Shown: in pieces, positions 24,192 through 33,050 of the stretch | Numbering within the stretch: the stretch's first letter is position 1 | Layout of the letters: each line of letters opens with the position of its first letter | NCBI GenBank assembly: GCA_964596695.1 | Contig: CAZQVE010000006.1 | Location: 1 to 55,837, forward strand | Source of the DNA: UBA2112 sp964596695 | Lineage (GTDB): Bacteria; Patescibacteriota; Saccharimonadia; Saccharimonadales; Saccharimonadaceae | DNA: 55,837 nucleotides | Direction: 5' to 3' | Notes under the pieces: model-generated | The model's database searches: none | What the model was told of the DNA's origin: nothing | The model's input: the letters and a program-made list of their open reading frames with translations, nothing else | Made by a program: the position numbers and the translations under genes

Positions 24192-25442
24192 ATGAAAAGC
24201 TTGGGTAGCATACGCCGAAAGAAGAGGGTGGTGATAGCAGTTATCGTGACGCTCGTCGCGGTTGTTCTCGTACTTGTCGCCGGAGGCGCGGCTACCGCTG
24301 CCGTTTGGCTGCACCAACACCAAGCGAGCACCCCCGTGGCTCAGGTGAGTCACACACCACGCGCGACACCCCAAGTGAAGCCTCCGACCCCTACGGGAGT
24401 TTCTTCGAACATACTGGTATTGGGCAACAGTTTTTGGGGGCGATACATCAACGATTGGTCAATGAAAAACGAGCTGAAGTACGCGTATCCGTTCTCACGA
24501 TTGAACGAGTTTCACCGGGACAAATACGACGCGTGGATTACGGGACTGGAATGCCCGACAGTACCGGGCGTCCATATACCGTCGGCGGAGCAGGAGCGAC
24601 TGTTGTCGTTTAACTGCCCGCCGGAGTATTTGCCCGAAGCCGCCAAATGGTTCACGGCATTCACGCTGGCAAACAACCATACGGACAACCAGGGCGTCGA
24701 CGGTTTCACCGCGACACAAAAGCAGCTCGAGCAAAACGGCATACAATACTTCGGACACTACGATCCTCGGGTGTTGAACGATATCTGCGACGTAATCAGC
24801 CTGCCGGTAACCGTGCATATGAGCGACGGTTCCGACCAAAAGGGTAAGCTGCCAGTCGCGATGTGCGGCTACCATGGTGTGTTCCGCATACCTCCCGCAG
24901 CGTCACTAGCGATCATGCAAAAGTACAGTCCGTACATGCCGGTCTTTGCGTTTCCGCATATGGGTCTTGAATACAAGCCGTCGCCTGATTCGCTCAGAAT
25001 CCGCACGTATCACGCCATGATCGACAACGGCGCCGACGTAGTGTTCGGTGATCATCCGCACTGGATACAAAATACCGAGAGTTACAAAGGTAAGCTCATA
25101 GCATACTCCATGGGTAACTTTATGTTCGACCAGCAAGGCAACAGCGAAGTAACACGTTCGGCCGGAATAAACCTGATTCTGCAGGCGGACAAAATAGATA
25201 GCGCGCTCCTGGAAAAATGGCTGCAGCTCGGCGAGCAGTGCGCGGCATATCATGACGATTGCTTAGAGCAGGCGCAAAAGCTTGAGCTCAAAAAGATCCT
25301 CTTTACGCATACGTACGGCATCCTCGGTACAAACGACGGCGACAAGATCGTCAAGCCAGCAACCACGGAGCAGCAAGCGGCGATTCTGGATCGGCTCGAC
25401 TGGGTGCGGACGTCGCAGCAGCTTACAACACAGGCATTCTAG
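24192..25442 (+). CDS. CapA family (poly-gamma-glutamate capsule-type) metallophosphatase-like protein
   Basis: A membrane anchor (about 14-38), a Thr/Pro-rich linker and a CapA (PGA_cap) domain: TLANNHTDNQGVDGF, FPHMGLEYKPSP, and VFGDHPHWIQNTESYKGKL followed by YSMGNFMFDQ are the family's blocks and include the metal-binding His/Asn residues. Family members act in capsule or polyglutamate handling at the cell surface, though many have unknown substrates. TATAAT (24179-24184) is seven nt before ATG 24192. Confidence 0.85.
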   Translation: MKSLGSIRRKKRVVIAVIVTLVAVVLVLVAGGAATAAVWLHQHQASTPVAQVSHTPRATPQVKPPTPTGVSSNILVLGNSFWGRYINDWSMKNELKYAYPFSRLNEFHRDKYDAWITGLECPTVPGVHIPSAEQERLLSFNCPPEYLPEAAKWFTAFTLANNHTDNQGVDGFTATQKQLEQNGIQYFGHYDPRVLNDICDVISLPVTVHMSDGSDQKGKLPVAMCGYHGVFRIPPAASLAIMQKYSPYMPVFAFPHMGLEYKPSPDSLRIRTYHAMIDNGADVVFGDHPHWIQNTESYKGKLIAYSMGNFMFDQQGNSEVTRSAGINLILQADKIDSALLEKWLQLGEQCAAYHDDCLEQAQKLELKKILFTHTYGILGTNDGDKIVKPATTEQQAAILDRLDWVRTSQQLTTQAF

Positions 25443-25452
25443 CGCACAAGAA

Positions 25453-25468
25453 AAGCCCCGAGGGGCTT
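25453..25468. terminator. Bidirectional terminator between convergent genes
   Basis: AAGCCCC and GGGGCTT pair in AAAAGCCCCGAGGGGCTTCT. It serves the CapA gene and the convergent orphan; a second partial hairpin lies at 25470-25497. Confidence 0.8.
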
Positions 25469-25494
25469 CTCTGGATAGAGATCCTTTCTCGGGG

Positions 25495-25785
25495 TTACCT
25501 GAGATTGAGCGGGTTGGCTTCGAGCGGGTTGTCGTAGAGGGTTGCGTTGACAACGGAACCGCCGTCTCCGGCGATTTCGCCCACGACGTGGGGGACCTTC
25601 CACTCATCCTGGCCGAGCTTCAGCTTCTCGATCTTGACGTAAGGTTCGTCAAGCCCGTCCACCGCAACCTCGATGGGGTTTCCGTTCTTCATGGAGAGCA
25701 TGACCGTGTCCATGCTCATCTCGAAGTCGGCGCTCACCTGGAGTATCCGCGTATTGCCGCATTTTACCGCCAGTAATCTGCTCAC
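25495..25785 (-). CDS. Small hypothetical protein (96 aa)
   Basis: Soluble beta-rich protein (ILQVSADFEMSMDTVMLSMK, PIEVAVDGL); not recognised. AAAGG on this strand suits GTG 25785 (7 nt) better than GTG 25788 (4 nt). A TATAAT box with an upstream TTGTAT sits about 45 nt before the start, so it has a real 5' UTR and belongs to the SD-led class. Confidence 0.6.
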   Translation of the reverse strand: MSRLLAVKCGNTRILQVSADFEMSMDTVMLSMKNGNPIEVAVDGLDEPYVKIEKLKLGQDEWKVPHVVGEIAGDGGSVVNATLYDNPLEANPLNLR

Positions 25786-25946
25786 CACGCTACCTTTCCG
25801 TAGTAGGATAATTGGTGCTGGTATGATTATACCATAAGCTATACAAAAGGTCAATTCGGAGACTGTCGCCACCTCGACAATAAGCTGGTATTTACTAGCT
25901 GCTTATTCTTGTATTTTACGTCGCACCCCTTACAATAGTGAACATT

Positions 25947-26663
25947 ATGCGCGCTATCAAACCGTATGAATTTATCGCACCGAAGACACACGTCTTTGAG
26001 TTAGCCGACGCCATTATAGGCAGGATCGGCGAGGCGAGTCCTCATAGTAAAACGCAACGCGTTGCCGAATGGGCTGTCGGCACCGACGGTACGCGCTATA
26101 ATCTGAGCAAGCACGATTTTGGCGCCTCGGGCATAATGTTCACGTTGGTGACATATGAAAACGACGAACAGCTTGACCAGATTACCATACAAAGAAGCGG
26201 CAATAACGCGCACAAAATATACCGGACCGACGCAGACGGCAAAGAAATCGACACCGACACGGCAGCACAGGCTGCGCTGGAAGACAAAGTGTTCGCGATC
26301 ATGAGCATCGATCGGATCGTAATGGAAGAGGTCATGCAGACTATGGTCGACAGAGAGTTCGTACGACTTGCCGGAAGGGTAATACTGAGCCCCTATGCGA
26401 CCCTGTCGGCAGGGGGCAAGCAGCGTCCGCTCAACGCGAACATAGCAACCGAGCTCGCGACCAAATACGAACAGTCTGTCAAGGAAATCACCGCGACTGC
26501 CAGCAAACCGCAATCTACTGAGACGACAACCTATCTCGATATCAACTCGAAACGCATGGTCGGAGACGCAGCCATGGAGCTGATAATGACCGGCGGAGGA
26601 CGATGGAAAAACACCTTTGACCCGACACTACCGCCGTCTCAGCGCATCCGTCGCGCACAGTAA
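25947..26663 (+). CDS. Hypothetical protein (238 aa)
   Basis: Not recognised. Soluble alpha/beta protein with a MEEVMQTMVDREFVRLAG helix and a C-terminal MTGGGRWKNTFDP motif. TACAAT (25931-25936) is 10 nt before ATG 25947; a GTG at 25938 is an in-frame alternative. No SD. Confidence 0.6.
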   Translation: MRAIKPYEFIAPKTHVFELADAIIGRIGEASPHSKTQRVAEWAVGTDGTRYNLSKHDFGASGIMFTLVTYENDEQLDQITIQRSGNNAHKIYRTDADGKEIDTDTAAQAALEDKVFAIMSIDRIVMEEVMQTMVDREFVRLAGRVILSPYATLSAGGKQRPLNANIATELATKYEQSVKEITATASKPQSTETTTYLDINSKRMVGDAAMELIMTGGGRWKNTFDPTLPPSQRIRRAQ

Positions 26664-26682
26664 TTGTTGTTATAATAAATAT

Positions 26683-26898
26683 ATGGCTAAACAACCAAAG
26701 AAACTATATCGTTCACGCAAAGACCGCATGATCGCGGGTGTATGCGGTGGACTCGCTGAGTATTTCAATATTGACCCTGCAATCATCCGCGTTATCGCGG
26801 TGTTACTACTCCTGCCAGGCGGCTTGCCCGGTTTCGTACCATACGTGCTGCTCTGGATTATCGTGCCGCAAAATCCACGTCAATCCGAACGTAAGTAG
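26683..26898 (+). CDS. PspC domain protein
   Basis: A 71-residue PspC domain: LYRSRKDRMIAGVCGGLAEY, FNIDPAIIRVIAVLLLL and the C-terminal YVLLWIIVP are standard for the phage-shock-protein C family (motifs listed in pieces). It is a single-span membrane protein thought to help envelope stress responses. TATAAT (26671-26676) is six nt before ATG 26683 (leaderless). Confidence 0.92.
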   Translation: MAKQPKKLYRSRKDRMIAGVCGGLAEYFNIDPAIIRVIAVLLLLPGGLPGFVPYVLLWIIVPQNPRQSERK

Positions 26899-26964
26899 CA
26901 CCTGCTGCTCGCAAGAGGAGCGCAGGATTGAAAAAACTGTATATCATGATAAGATATACAAAAT

Positions 26965-27522
26965 ATGAGCCGAAAGCCACTATTCAGCGTCGAGGTGTTC
27001 GGAGATGCGGAAGCACTCAATCCATCTATTGATGCTGCCGTTACCGCACTTGAAGAGCTGCAGCAGGTCGTCGGACCTATCGAAGTCATAGCGAGAAACG
27101 GTCTGCTTAGACTCAGTCCGAAAAACAATGAGACAGCGCAGGATAACCAACACGAGCTCAACCTAGACCACGTAGCGGCAGTTAATTTCGATGCCGACTT
27201 CGGGCTGGTACTAACAGACCGCTGCTTCGTAGAGTACAAAGAGCCAAAGATCATGGCGGATGATCTCCGTACTGTCGGTATCGCATACCCGCGCGGGATC
27301 AGCAAACCGTTTGCTATCGTCGATACCGCAACCGCCCCAAGCATCAGAAATACATCCAAGCACGAAATACTCCATCTACTCAACTTGTATCATTGCACAT
27401 GTCCTGACTGCTTGATGTTTGCCGTATCGTCTGCCGGACGTGGCGAAGACCCCTGCGACGATTGCGGCGAACAGGTAGGACGAAATATCTTTGATTACAG
27501 CGGCAATAGGGCGCCGGCATGA
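26965..27522 (+). CDS. Archaemetzincin-like zinc metalloprotease
   Basis: Residues 133-151 spell HEILHLLNLYHC, four residues, then CLM, fitting the archaemetzincin (M54) consensus HEXXHXXGXXHCX4CXM; a CXXC pair follows at 164-167 after 12 residues (17 in the consensus). The conserved Gly is Asn (140). H133, H137 and H143 would bind the catalytic zinc with E134 as base, and the cysteines a structural zinc. Length (185 aa) suits the family. TATACA lies just before the ATG. The next gene overlaps by four bases (ATGA), suggesting a partner. Confidence 0.75.
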   Translation: MSRKPLFSVEVFGDAEALNPSIDAAVTALEELQQVVGPIEVIARNGLLRLSPKNNETAQDNQHELNLDHVAAVNFDADFGLVLTDRCFVEYKEPKIMADDLRTVGIAYPRGISKPFAIVDTATAPSIRNTSKHEILHLLNLYHCTCPDCLMFAVSSAGRGEDPCDDCGEQVGRNIFDYSGNRAPA

Positions 27523-28211
27523 CGTATATTGAAAAGATCGAGGATGGCGGCGAGCTGTTTACTTTCGCTATCAGCCAGTTACTACACGAGGTGAGGGATG
27601 AGCGGGTACCCGTTACAGACGAAATAATAGCCGCGATCGAGAGACTCGATACTTGCGACGTAAGGGCGGCGGAACTCGTGGATGCCATAGGAGTGTTCGC
27701 GGGAGTAAAGCCGGTTGGGCTGATCGGCGAGCTAGCCGACGAGGACTACGACCAAACCAAAGACCTCGTCAAGGCTCTGGGTCTTATCTGTGAAGAAGAC
27801 GGATACGGCAGTATGACGATCTCCCGTCATCAAGAGCTTATCGATGAGATGAACGACACACTCGCGACGAAGGCGTTGCACAATAACACCATAGAGTCTT
27901 ACGCCGAAAATCATGAAGTTGAATACAAGCTAGGTGCACTCTTCGGTTATCCAAAAAAGTCGACGGCTCACTTCTTGGAACGATTCGAACATTACAAGAC
28001 TCATGGGGAGCTTCTGCCGATTCCTCGGTTACCCAAGGAGATGGGAAATATCCGGTATTTCCAGATGATGGTACTATCGCCGGAATTAAGCGAAGAAGAG
28101 GTGACCGAATACATACAGCCCCTGCATGACGCCGTAAAGGTCATAACCCCGAACTTATACAAAAGATTCGTCGACGAGAAGGCTGCTACGCTATCTCGCT
28201 CTGATCAATAA
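27519..28211 (+). CDS. Hypothetical protein coupled to the archaemetzincin-like gene (230 aa)
   Basis: Not recognised. Acidic, mainly helical (TFAISQLLHEVRDERV, VRAAELVDAIGVFAG, HFLERFEHYKTH). The start overlaps the stop of the protease gene as ATGA, so the two are translationally coupled; it may be a substrate, inhibitor or chaperone of the protease (inference). Its 3' end overlaps the convergent M16 gene by 26 nt. Confidence 0.65.
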   Translation: MTYIEKIEDGGELFTFAISQLLHEVRDERVPVTDEIIAAIERLDTCDVRAAELVDAIGVFAGVKPVGLIGELADEDYDQTKDLVKALGLICEEDGYGSMTISRHQELIDEMNDTLATKALHNNTIESYAENHEVEYKLGALFGYPKKSTAHFLERFEHYKTHGELLPIPRLPKEMGNIRYFQMMVLSPELSEEEVTEYIQPLHDAVKVITPNLYKRFVDEKAATLSRSDQ

Positions 28212-29469
28212 CACGCTCGACGTCGCCGATAGCGGCACGCGTACCGGTAAGGTGCGTGTACTGCGGCGTGACGGCCGCGTAGTCGGCGATTTCGTCAATC
28301 GCCCTACGTATGTCGCCCGTCTTTACGGTGTCAAGTTTACGCATGGCTTTGCGAACGTCTTTGGGCTCGCGATATGCCTCCAGATTGTTGACATGTGACT
28401 GAATCCTAACTCCGGTGTTCTGCAACTGCCGAGCGACGGAATGCTTGTGCTGCGCCAATATGCCTTGCAGCTCTTCGTCGCCGAAGTCACTTCCGCGTTT
28501 GCGGAACGTTTCGTCAAACACTTCAGACGCCACGGAGACGTTTTCCGCGTCGACAGTAACACCGCCAACAATAGACCATGCGTTAGGGTGATTGTCCGTG
28601 CTCATATGGATTGAGCCGTCATATGATATACCTTTGTCGTAACGCATACGCTCAAAGCAAGCCATGGCCAGCGCATACTGTGCCACGCCGAACTCGATAC
28701 GCCGTTCGTTAAACTTGTCGCGGAACTCTGACGACATAGGATAGCTCACGTACATCTGAACATTGTGCGAGTCGTCGCGCACAAGCCCCGTGCGCCGATG
28801 TTCGCCCCATACGGCTGGCGGAGGAGTGGTGGTCTGGAACGAACCGTCCTCGTCTGCCTGAAAATACTGGTTAGCAAGCTGTACGACTTCGTCGAGCTTC
28901 GCCTTTCCGCTAACAATCAGCGCCATGTTGCCCAGCTTGTAATATTTGCTGTGTAGATCTTTGAGCGTGTCGACATCGAAGTCAATCTTGTCATGGTAGC
29001 CGCCGATGCTCCGGCCATAAGGGAGACCAAACGTGGCATTATAGGCGGCATACTCATGCGCCTCCTCGGCACTGTCGAGATGCATCGCCATCTCTCGCCG
29101 TACCGCTTTAAGCTCGTGTTCTACTGCATCCTCAGGAAAATGCGTATGCTGCAATATCTGGCTGAGATAGTGCATGTTTGGCTCGAGATCCAGGCCATTA
29201 GCATAGTAGAGCGTCCGCGTAAAAGCCGTATTAGCATTGGTCAGCATGCCGTGTTTCGTCTCGTAGCGTTGCAGTGCTGAACGATCACTGAAATCGTCCG
29301 TCTCTAGGTGCACACAGTGTTCGAACACGTGCGCTACGCCTTCGTGGCCGGACTGTTCGTCGACGCTTCCGTAGGGTACAAAGACTGTCACGTCGTTGTT
29401 CCATGCGCCCGGTACGCGGTCATTATATACTGTCAATCCATTGTCGAGCGTTGTCTTTTCGAGCGCCAT
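28186..29469 (-). CDS. M16 family zinc peptidase (427 aa)
   Basis: HVFEH (47-51) is the inverted zinc motif HXXEH of pitrilysin/insulinase peptidases, with the third ligand expected in VEHELKAVRREM about 70 residues on. The second half has the inactive M16 repeat with the GISYDGS...TVDAENV region. Length suits a single active-plus-inactive unit. GGAGG lies five nt before the ATG. It is a close paralogue of the frameshifted gene at 15906-17188, and both end in YTHLTG..AIGDVER.IDQSE. Confidence 0.88.
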   Translation of the reverse strand: MALEKTTLDNGLTVYNDRVPGAWNNDVTVFVPYGSVDEQSGHEGVAHVFEHCVHLETDDFSDRSALQRYETKHGMLTNANTAFTRTLYYANGLDLEPNMHYLSQILQHTHFPEDAVEHELKAVRREMAMHLDSAEEAHEYAAYNATFGLPYGRSIGGYHDKIDFDVDTLKDLHSKYYKLGNMALIVSGKAKLDEVVQLANQYFQADEDGSFQTTTPPPAVWGEHRRTGLVRDDSHNVQMYVSYPMSSEFRDKFNERRIEFGVAQYALAMACFERMRYDKGISYDGSIHMSTDNHPNAWSIVGGVTVDAENVSVASEVFDETFRKRGSDFGDEELQGILAQHKHSVARQLQNTGVRIQSHVNNLEAYREPKDVRKAMRKLDTVKTGDIRRAIDEIADYAAVTPQYTHLTGTRAAIGDVERVIDQSEIA

Positions 29470-29599
29470 AGTTCCTCCGTAGTAGCTTATTGCTCCCCAT
29501 TATACACAACTCGGCAAGCCGGCAGCCCGAGGGTGCTAGAGCCGCTCGTTGTTACCCCCGTTAGATGGTATAATAGAGACAGATATAAGGAGAAGGTGC

Positions 29600-30061
29600 A
29601 TGACCCAGAAAATAGTTCCCAACCTATGGTTCGATGGCGTCGCTAAGGAGGCGGTTGATTATTACGTATCAGTGTTTCCAAACAGCAAGGTACTAAACAC
29701 GGAATATTATCCGAACAGCGCCGAAGAGGGTTTAGCGGACTTTCAGCTGGACATGGCAGGCAAACCGCTGAGCGTGGAATTTGAGCTAGACGGTCAGCGC
29801 TTCACGGCAATCAACGCCGACTCGACATTTAAATTCACTGAAGCAGTATCGTTCGCCGTAAGCTGCAAAGACCAGGAAGAGATTGATTACTATTGGGAAA
29901 AACTTTCCAGCGTACCCGAGTCTGAACAATGCGGCTGGTGCAAGGATAAATACGGACTTAGCTGGCAGATAATCCCCGAAAACATGGGCGAGCTCATGCA
30001 GCGACCCAACGCCTTTGCCCGCATGATGCAGATGCACAAGATCGTGATCGCCGACTTTTAG
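29600..30061 (+). CDS. VOC superfamily PhnB-like protein (3-demethylubiquinone methyltransferase-like fold)
   Basis: A 153-residue PhnB/YjdN-type VOC protein: IVPNLWFDGVAKEAVDYYVS at the start, FPNSKV, the EFELDGQRFTAIN block and the terminal GWCKDKYGLSWQIIP are typical. The common 'methyltransferase' label for this family is misleading; function is unknown. TATAAT at 29569-29574 and AAGGAG at 29587-29592 select ATG 29600. Confidence 0.85.
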   Translation: MTQKIVPNLWFDGVAKEAVDYYVSVFPNSKVLNTEYYPNSAEEGLADFQLDMAGKPLSVEFELDGQRFTAINADSTFKFTEAVSFAVSCKDQEEIDYYWEKLSSVPESEQCGWCKDKYGLSWQIIPENMGELMQRPNAFARMMQMHKIVIADF

Positions 30062-30099
30062 TCATTGGCGAATATATATAAATCGTTTATGCTGAGCAT

Positions 30100-30576
30100 A
30101 TGATTCGATCTATCGCAGCAATCGACGAAAAACGTGGACTCGCGACAGACGACGGTATTCCGTGGGATTTGCCGTCGGACAAACAGTACTTTCGCGACCA
30201 GACGCGCGAAGGGATTATCTTGATGGGCATGGGAACATACCGTGAATTTTCGAAGCCTATGCACGACCGGGCGAACTACGTGGCGACCAGCCAGACAGAG
30301 CCGCTACGCGACGGTTTCGTCGCCGTTGGCGACGTGCCGGAATTTTTCGCCCAACACGAAGGCGAAACCATCCAAAACATCGGCGGGGCAGGGCTGTTCA
30401 CTAGCACGCTGGACTTTGCCGATGAGCTGCTACTAACGCAAATCCAAGCCGATTTCCACTGTACCAAATTCTTCCCGGAATACACTCAGGATTTCGAGCT
30501 CGTACAAGAGTCTGAGCCCGTGACCGAAAACGGCATAACATTCCGCTTCCAGACGTGGCGCCGCAAGGCACGATAA
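30100..30576 (+). CDS. folA: Dihydrofolate reductase
   Basis: AAIDEKRGLATDDGIPWDLP corresponds to the substrate-binding N-terminal block, IILMGMGTYREF to the NADPH region, IGGAGLFTSTL to the GG motif, and LTQIQADFHCTKFFP to the late conserved strand of DHFR. The catalytic acidic residue is in the D-rich DLPSDKQYF helix. Role: dihydrofolate to tetrahydrofolate. Length 158 is normal. No SD; a TTTATG box lies just upstream. Confidence 0.88.
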   Translation: MIRSIAAIDEKRGLATDDGIPWDLPSDKQYFRDQTREGIILMGMGTYREFSKPMHDRANYVATSQTEPLRDGFVAVGDVPEFFAQHEGETIQNIGGAGLFTSTLDFADELLLTQIQADFHCTKFFPEYTQDFELVQESEPVTENGITFRFQTWRRKAR

Positions 30577-30625
30577 AACGCACGAGGACACAGTCGCCGG
30601 GCTTTCTTCTTGCGAACCCGTACTT

Positions 30626-30656
30626 AACACCTTAGACCAGAGGTGACTAAGGTGTT
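30626..30656 (+). terminator. Hairpin after folA
   Basis: AACACCTTAG and CTAAGGTGTT form a 10-bp perfect stem. The following ATTATGG has few Ts, so termination may be weak. Confidence 0.6.
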
Positions 30657-30685
30657 ATTATGGTCTATATTGGAGCACCCGTATT

Positions 30686-32323
30686 ATGATTGCCGATATT
30701 ACCATCACCGAAAAATCGTTCGGACCGAAAAGCCTCATGCAAAATGTGAGGTTTACGATCAATGACGGCGAAAAAATCGGGGTTATCGGTCGCAACGGCG
30801 TCGGCAAATCGACACTGTTCGGCATATTAGCCGGTACGGACAAAGACTTTGCCGGCGAGGTTATCTACAAAAGGGGTGTAGTCGTGGTCGCGACGCAACA
30901 GGAGCACCACGACGTGGGCGACCAGACTGTGCTGCAGTATGTGCTACAGGGGCTCCCCGAGTATAGCCAGCTTAGCCACGTCATCGAGACATATCCCGCC
31001 ACGATGGGCGACAACATGAAGATGATCAACGAATACAGTGAGGCGCTGCAGCGGTTCGACGACAAAGGCTTTTACCAGATCGAAGATCAGATCGAGCGCG
31101 AGTTGGATAATTTTCAGCTGAGCGGAATCGCGCACCAGCAATTCAGTACACTTTCCGGCGGACAAAAACGACTGGTTGAAGTAGTGAAGATCATGCATTC
31201 TGACGCGCACTTGGCGCTAATCGACGAGCCGACCAACCACATGGACTACGTCGCCAAAGCGCAGTTCGTCGACTGGATGAAAAGCGCTCGCGAGAGCGTA
31301 CTGGTCATCACGCACGACCGTGACGTACTACGCGAGGTTGACCGGATTGTCGAACTCAAAGACGGCGGTTCGCAAAGTTTCAAGGGCAACTACGATGCGT
31401 ACCTGAAACAAAACGCCGTCAGCACCGGAAGTCAAATGAACGAGTTTGAAATGATCGAACGGCGAATCGTAAACCTCAAGGCGAAAGTTATCGACTACCA
31501 ACGACTGAAAGAGAAGTCGCGCAACCAAAGCACCATCCAGCGGTTCAAACGGCTGGAAGAGCAGTCGCGCAAAGAACTGGCCGAACTGCAAACGAAAGAG
31601 AAGCCGACATTCTGGATAGACAAGGATTCAGCAGCCGACCTGAACTACAAGACTGCCGCGCAGTACCAGAAGTTCAAAGCGAAAAACGTTCGAATCAACC
31701 TGAAAAACGACGACTCCCGCAGCAAGCATGTACTGGTCGCCACTCGCGGACTCAGTCTTGGTTATGATAAACCGCTGTTCGACGGACTGAACATCGACCT
31801 GCGTGAAGGCGAAGCGATCGAACTGCGCGGACGTAACGGCGCCGGCAAAACGACACTGATCAAAACTATACTTGGTGACGAATCAGTCACGATATTTGAT
31901 GGCGAATTAACTGTCGACAAGCAAGTACGCATAGGCGTGTACGAGCAAGAAGTATCGCCGACATATTTCAGCTTGCCGCTCGAAGAGGCAATCGAAAAGA
32001 TGCATATGGATCGCGGGCTCGCGATTACCACCACGAAAATCAGATCACTCATGAGTGATTACTTGTTCACGGAGGGTGACGGCAAGGTACCCGTGCGCCG
32101 CCTCAGCGGTGGCCAAAAAGCACGATTTCAGCTGATCGCGATGCTCGCGAATGATCCGCAGCTGCTAATACTGGACGAACCGACCAACCACCTTGATCTC
32201 CCAAGTATCGAAGAGATGGAAACGGCACTCGCACGCTATTCGGGTGCGATCATCTATGTCAGCCACGATAATTACTTCCGCGACAAGATCGGCGGTGAAG
32301 TCATACAGATTGGTGCCGAATAA
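30686..32323 (+). CDS. ABC-F family ATPase
   Basis: Two ABC cassettes in one 545-residue soluble chain: Walker A GRNGVGKST and GRNGAGKTT, signatures STLSGGQKRL and RLSGGQKARF, Walker B ALIDEPTNHMD and LILDEPTNHLD, joined by a charged linker (about 240-340) with a KLEEKSR-like coiled region. ABC-F proteins act on the ribosome (translation regulation or antibiotic protection). No membrane segments. GGAG lies 10 nt before the ATG. Confidence 0.92.
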   Translation: MIADITITEKSFGPKSLMQNVRFTINDGEKIGVIGRNGVGKSTLFGILAGTDKDFAGEVIYKRGVVVVATQQEHHDVGDQTVLQYVLQGLPEYSQLSHVIETYPATMGDNMKMINEYSEALQRFDDKGFYQIEDQIERELDNFQLSGIAHQQFSTLSGGQKRLVEVVKIMHSDAHLALIDEPTNHMDYVAKAQFVDWMKSARESVLVITHDRDVLREVDRIVELKDGGSQSFKGNYDAYLKQNAVSTGSQMNEFEMIERRIVNLKAKVIDYQRLKEKSRNQSTIQRFKRLEEQSRKELAELQTKEKPTFWIDKDSAADLNYKTAAQYQKFKAKNVRINLKNDDSRSKHVLVATRGLSLGYDKPLFDGLNIDLREGEAIELRGRNGAGKTTLIKTILGDESVTIFDGELTVDKQVRIGVYEQEVSPTYFSLPLEEAIEKMHMDRGLAITTTKIRSLMSDYLFTEGDGKVPVRRLSGGQKARFQLIAMLANDPQLLILDEPTNHLDLPSIEEMETALARYSGAIIYVSHDNYFRDKIGGEVIQIGAE

Positions 32324-32431
32324 TCTCACTCGATCCCTATAATACTTGCATTTACTTAACATAAGTGTTATAATGTAAAAGACGTTCCGGAACTCACCGG
32401 AATCGCACTCTACACGAAGGAGACTCCCTCT

Positions 32432-32929
32432 ATGTCACCCAGCAATCCTCCCGAACCGTCGCCCAAGGACATCCTCGAGGAAGTACGGAAGAGCACGCAG
32501 TCCCTGTCAACGACCGATCTGGTCATGACCACCGGCATGAACACGCTCCGCGCCGTCCACCTGTCGACCACGCTGCTCCGTCAGCGGAACATGATCTACG
32601 CAGACGGCCGGCGACTGTCGATCATCGACAACATCGGTCACCTGATCGGTCTCGCGCTGACGACGGTCGGCCTGCGCGTCTCGAGCTCGGAAATCGCCCG
32701 GCGGACGAACACCATGCAGCCTCCGCGCAATACGGAGAACTGCAAGAAGCCCAGTCCGACGAGCCTCGTGCTTGGAGTTGGCGCGCTCGGCGTAAGTCTC
32801 GCCGAGGTGAAAAGCGGCCGCACGCTGTTCAAAAAGCGCCAGATGTCGACCTACGGCCGCGCCTATCAGACGCTGTCTACCGCCATCGGTGCCGCGCAGC
32901 TCGCACTGCGCAGCCGTGCCACCAGGTAG
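32432..32929 (+). CDS. Hypothetical protein (165 aa), SD-led cassette
   Basis: Not recognised. A polar helical N-terminus, then two weakly hydrophobic stretches (IIDNIGHLIGLALTTVGL and LVLGVGALGVSLAEV) and a basic C-terminus. TATAAT (32369-32374), a TTCCGG/CCGGAA hairpin (32385-32402), AAGGAG (32417-32422) with a 9-nt spacer, and the following terminator make a complete cassette. Confidence 0.62.
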   Translation: MSPSNPPEPSPKDILEEVRKSTQSLSTTDLVMTTGMNTLRAVHLSTTLLRQRNMIYADGRRLSIIDNIGHLIGLALTTVGLRVSSSEIARRTNTMQPPRNTENCKKPSPTSLVLGVGALGVSLAEVKSGRTLFKKRQMSTYGRAYQTLSTAIGAAQLALRSRATR

Positions 32930-32941
32930 TACCCCTTCGGA

Positions 32942-32979
32942 AGCCCGGCTTCACGTGGAACCCCACGTGAAGCTGGGCT
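32942..32979 (+). terminator. Intrinsic terminator, 17-bp stem
   Basis: AGCCCGGCTTCACGTGG and CCACGTGAAGCTGGGCT pair with one G-U, followed by CTTCACTTTTA. Confidence 0.9.
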
Positions 32980-33007
32980 CTTCACTTTTATGACACAAGC
33001 CAAAGAA

Positions 33008-33037
33008 AATAACCGTACTCCGAAGAGTACGGTTATT
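33008..33037 (-). terminator. Terminator of the Pr6Pr-like gene
   Basis: AATAACCGTACTC and GAGTACGGTTATT form a perfect 13-bp stem; on the minus strand it is followed by TTTTCTTTG. Confidence 0.9.
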
Positions 33038-33050
33038 CTAGACAGGAAGG

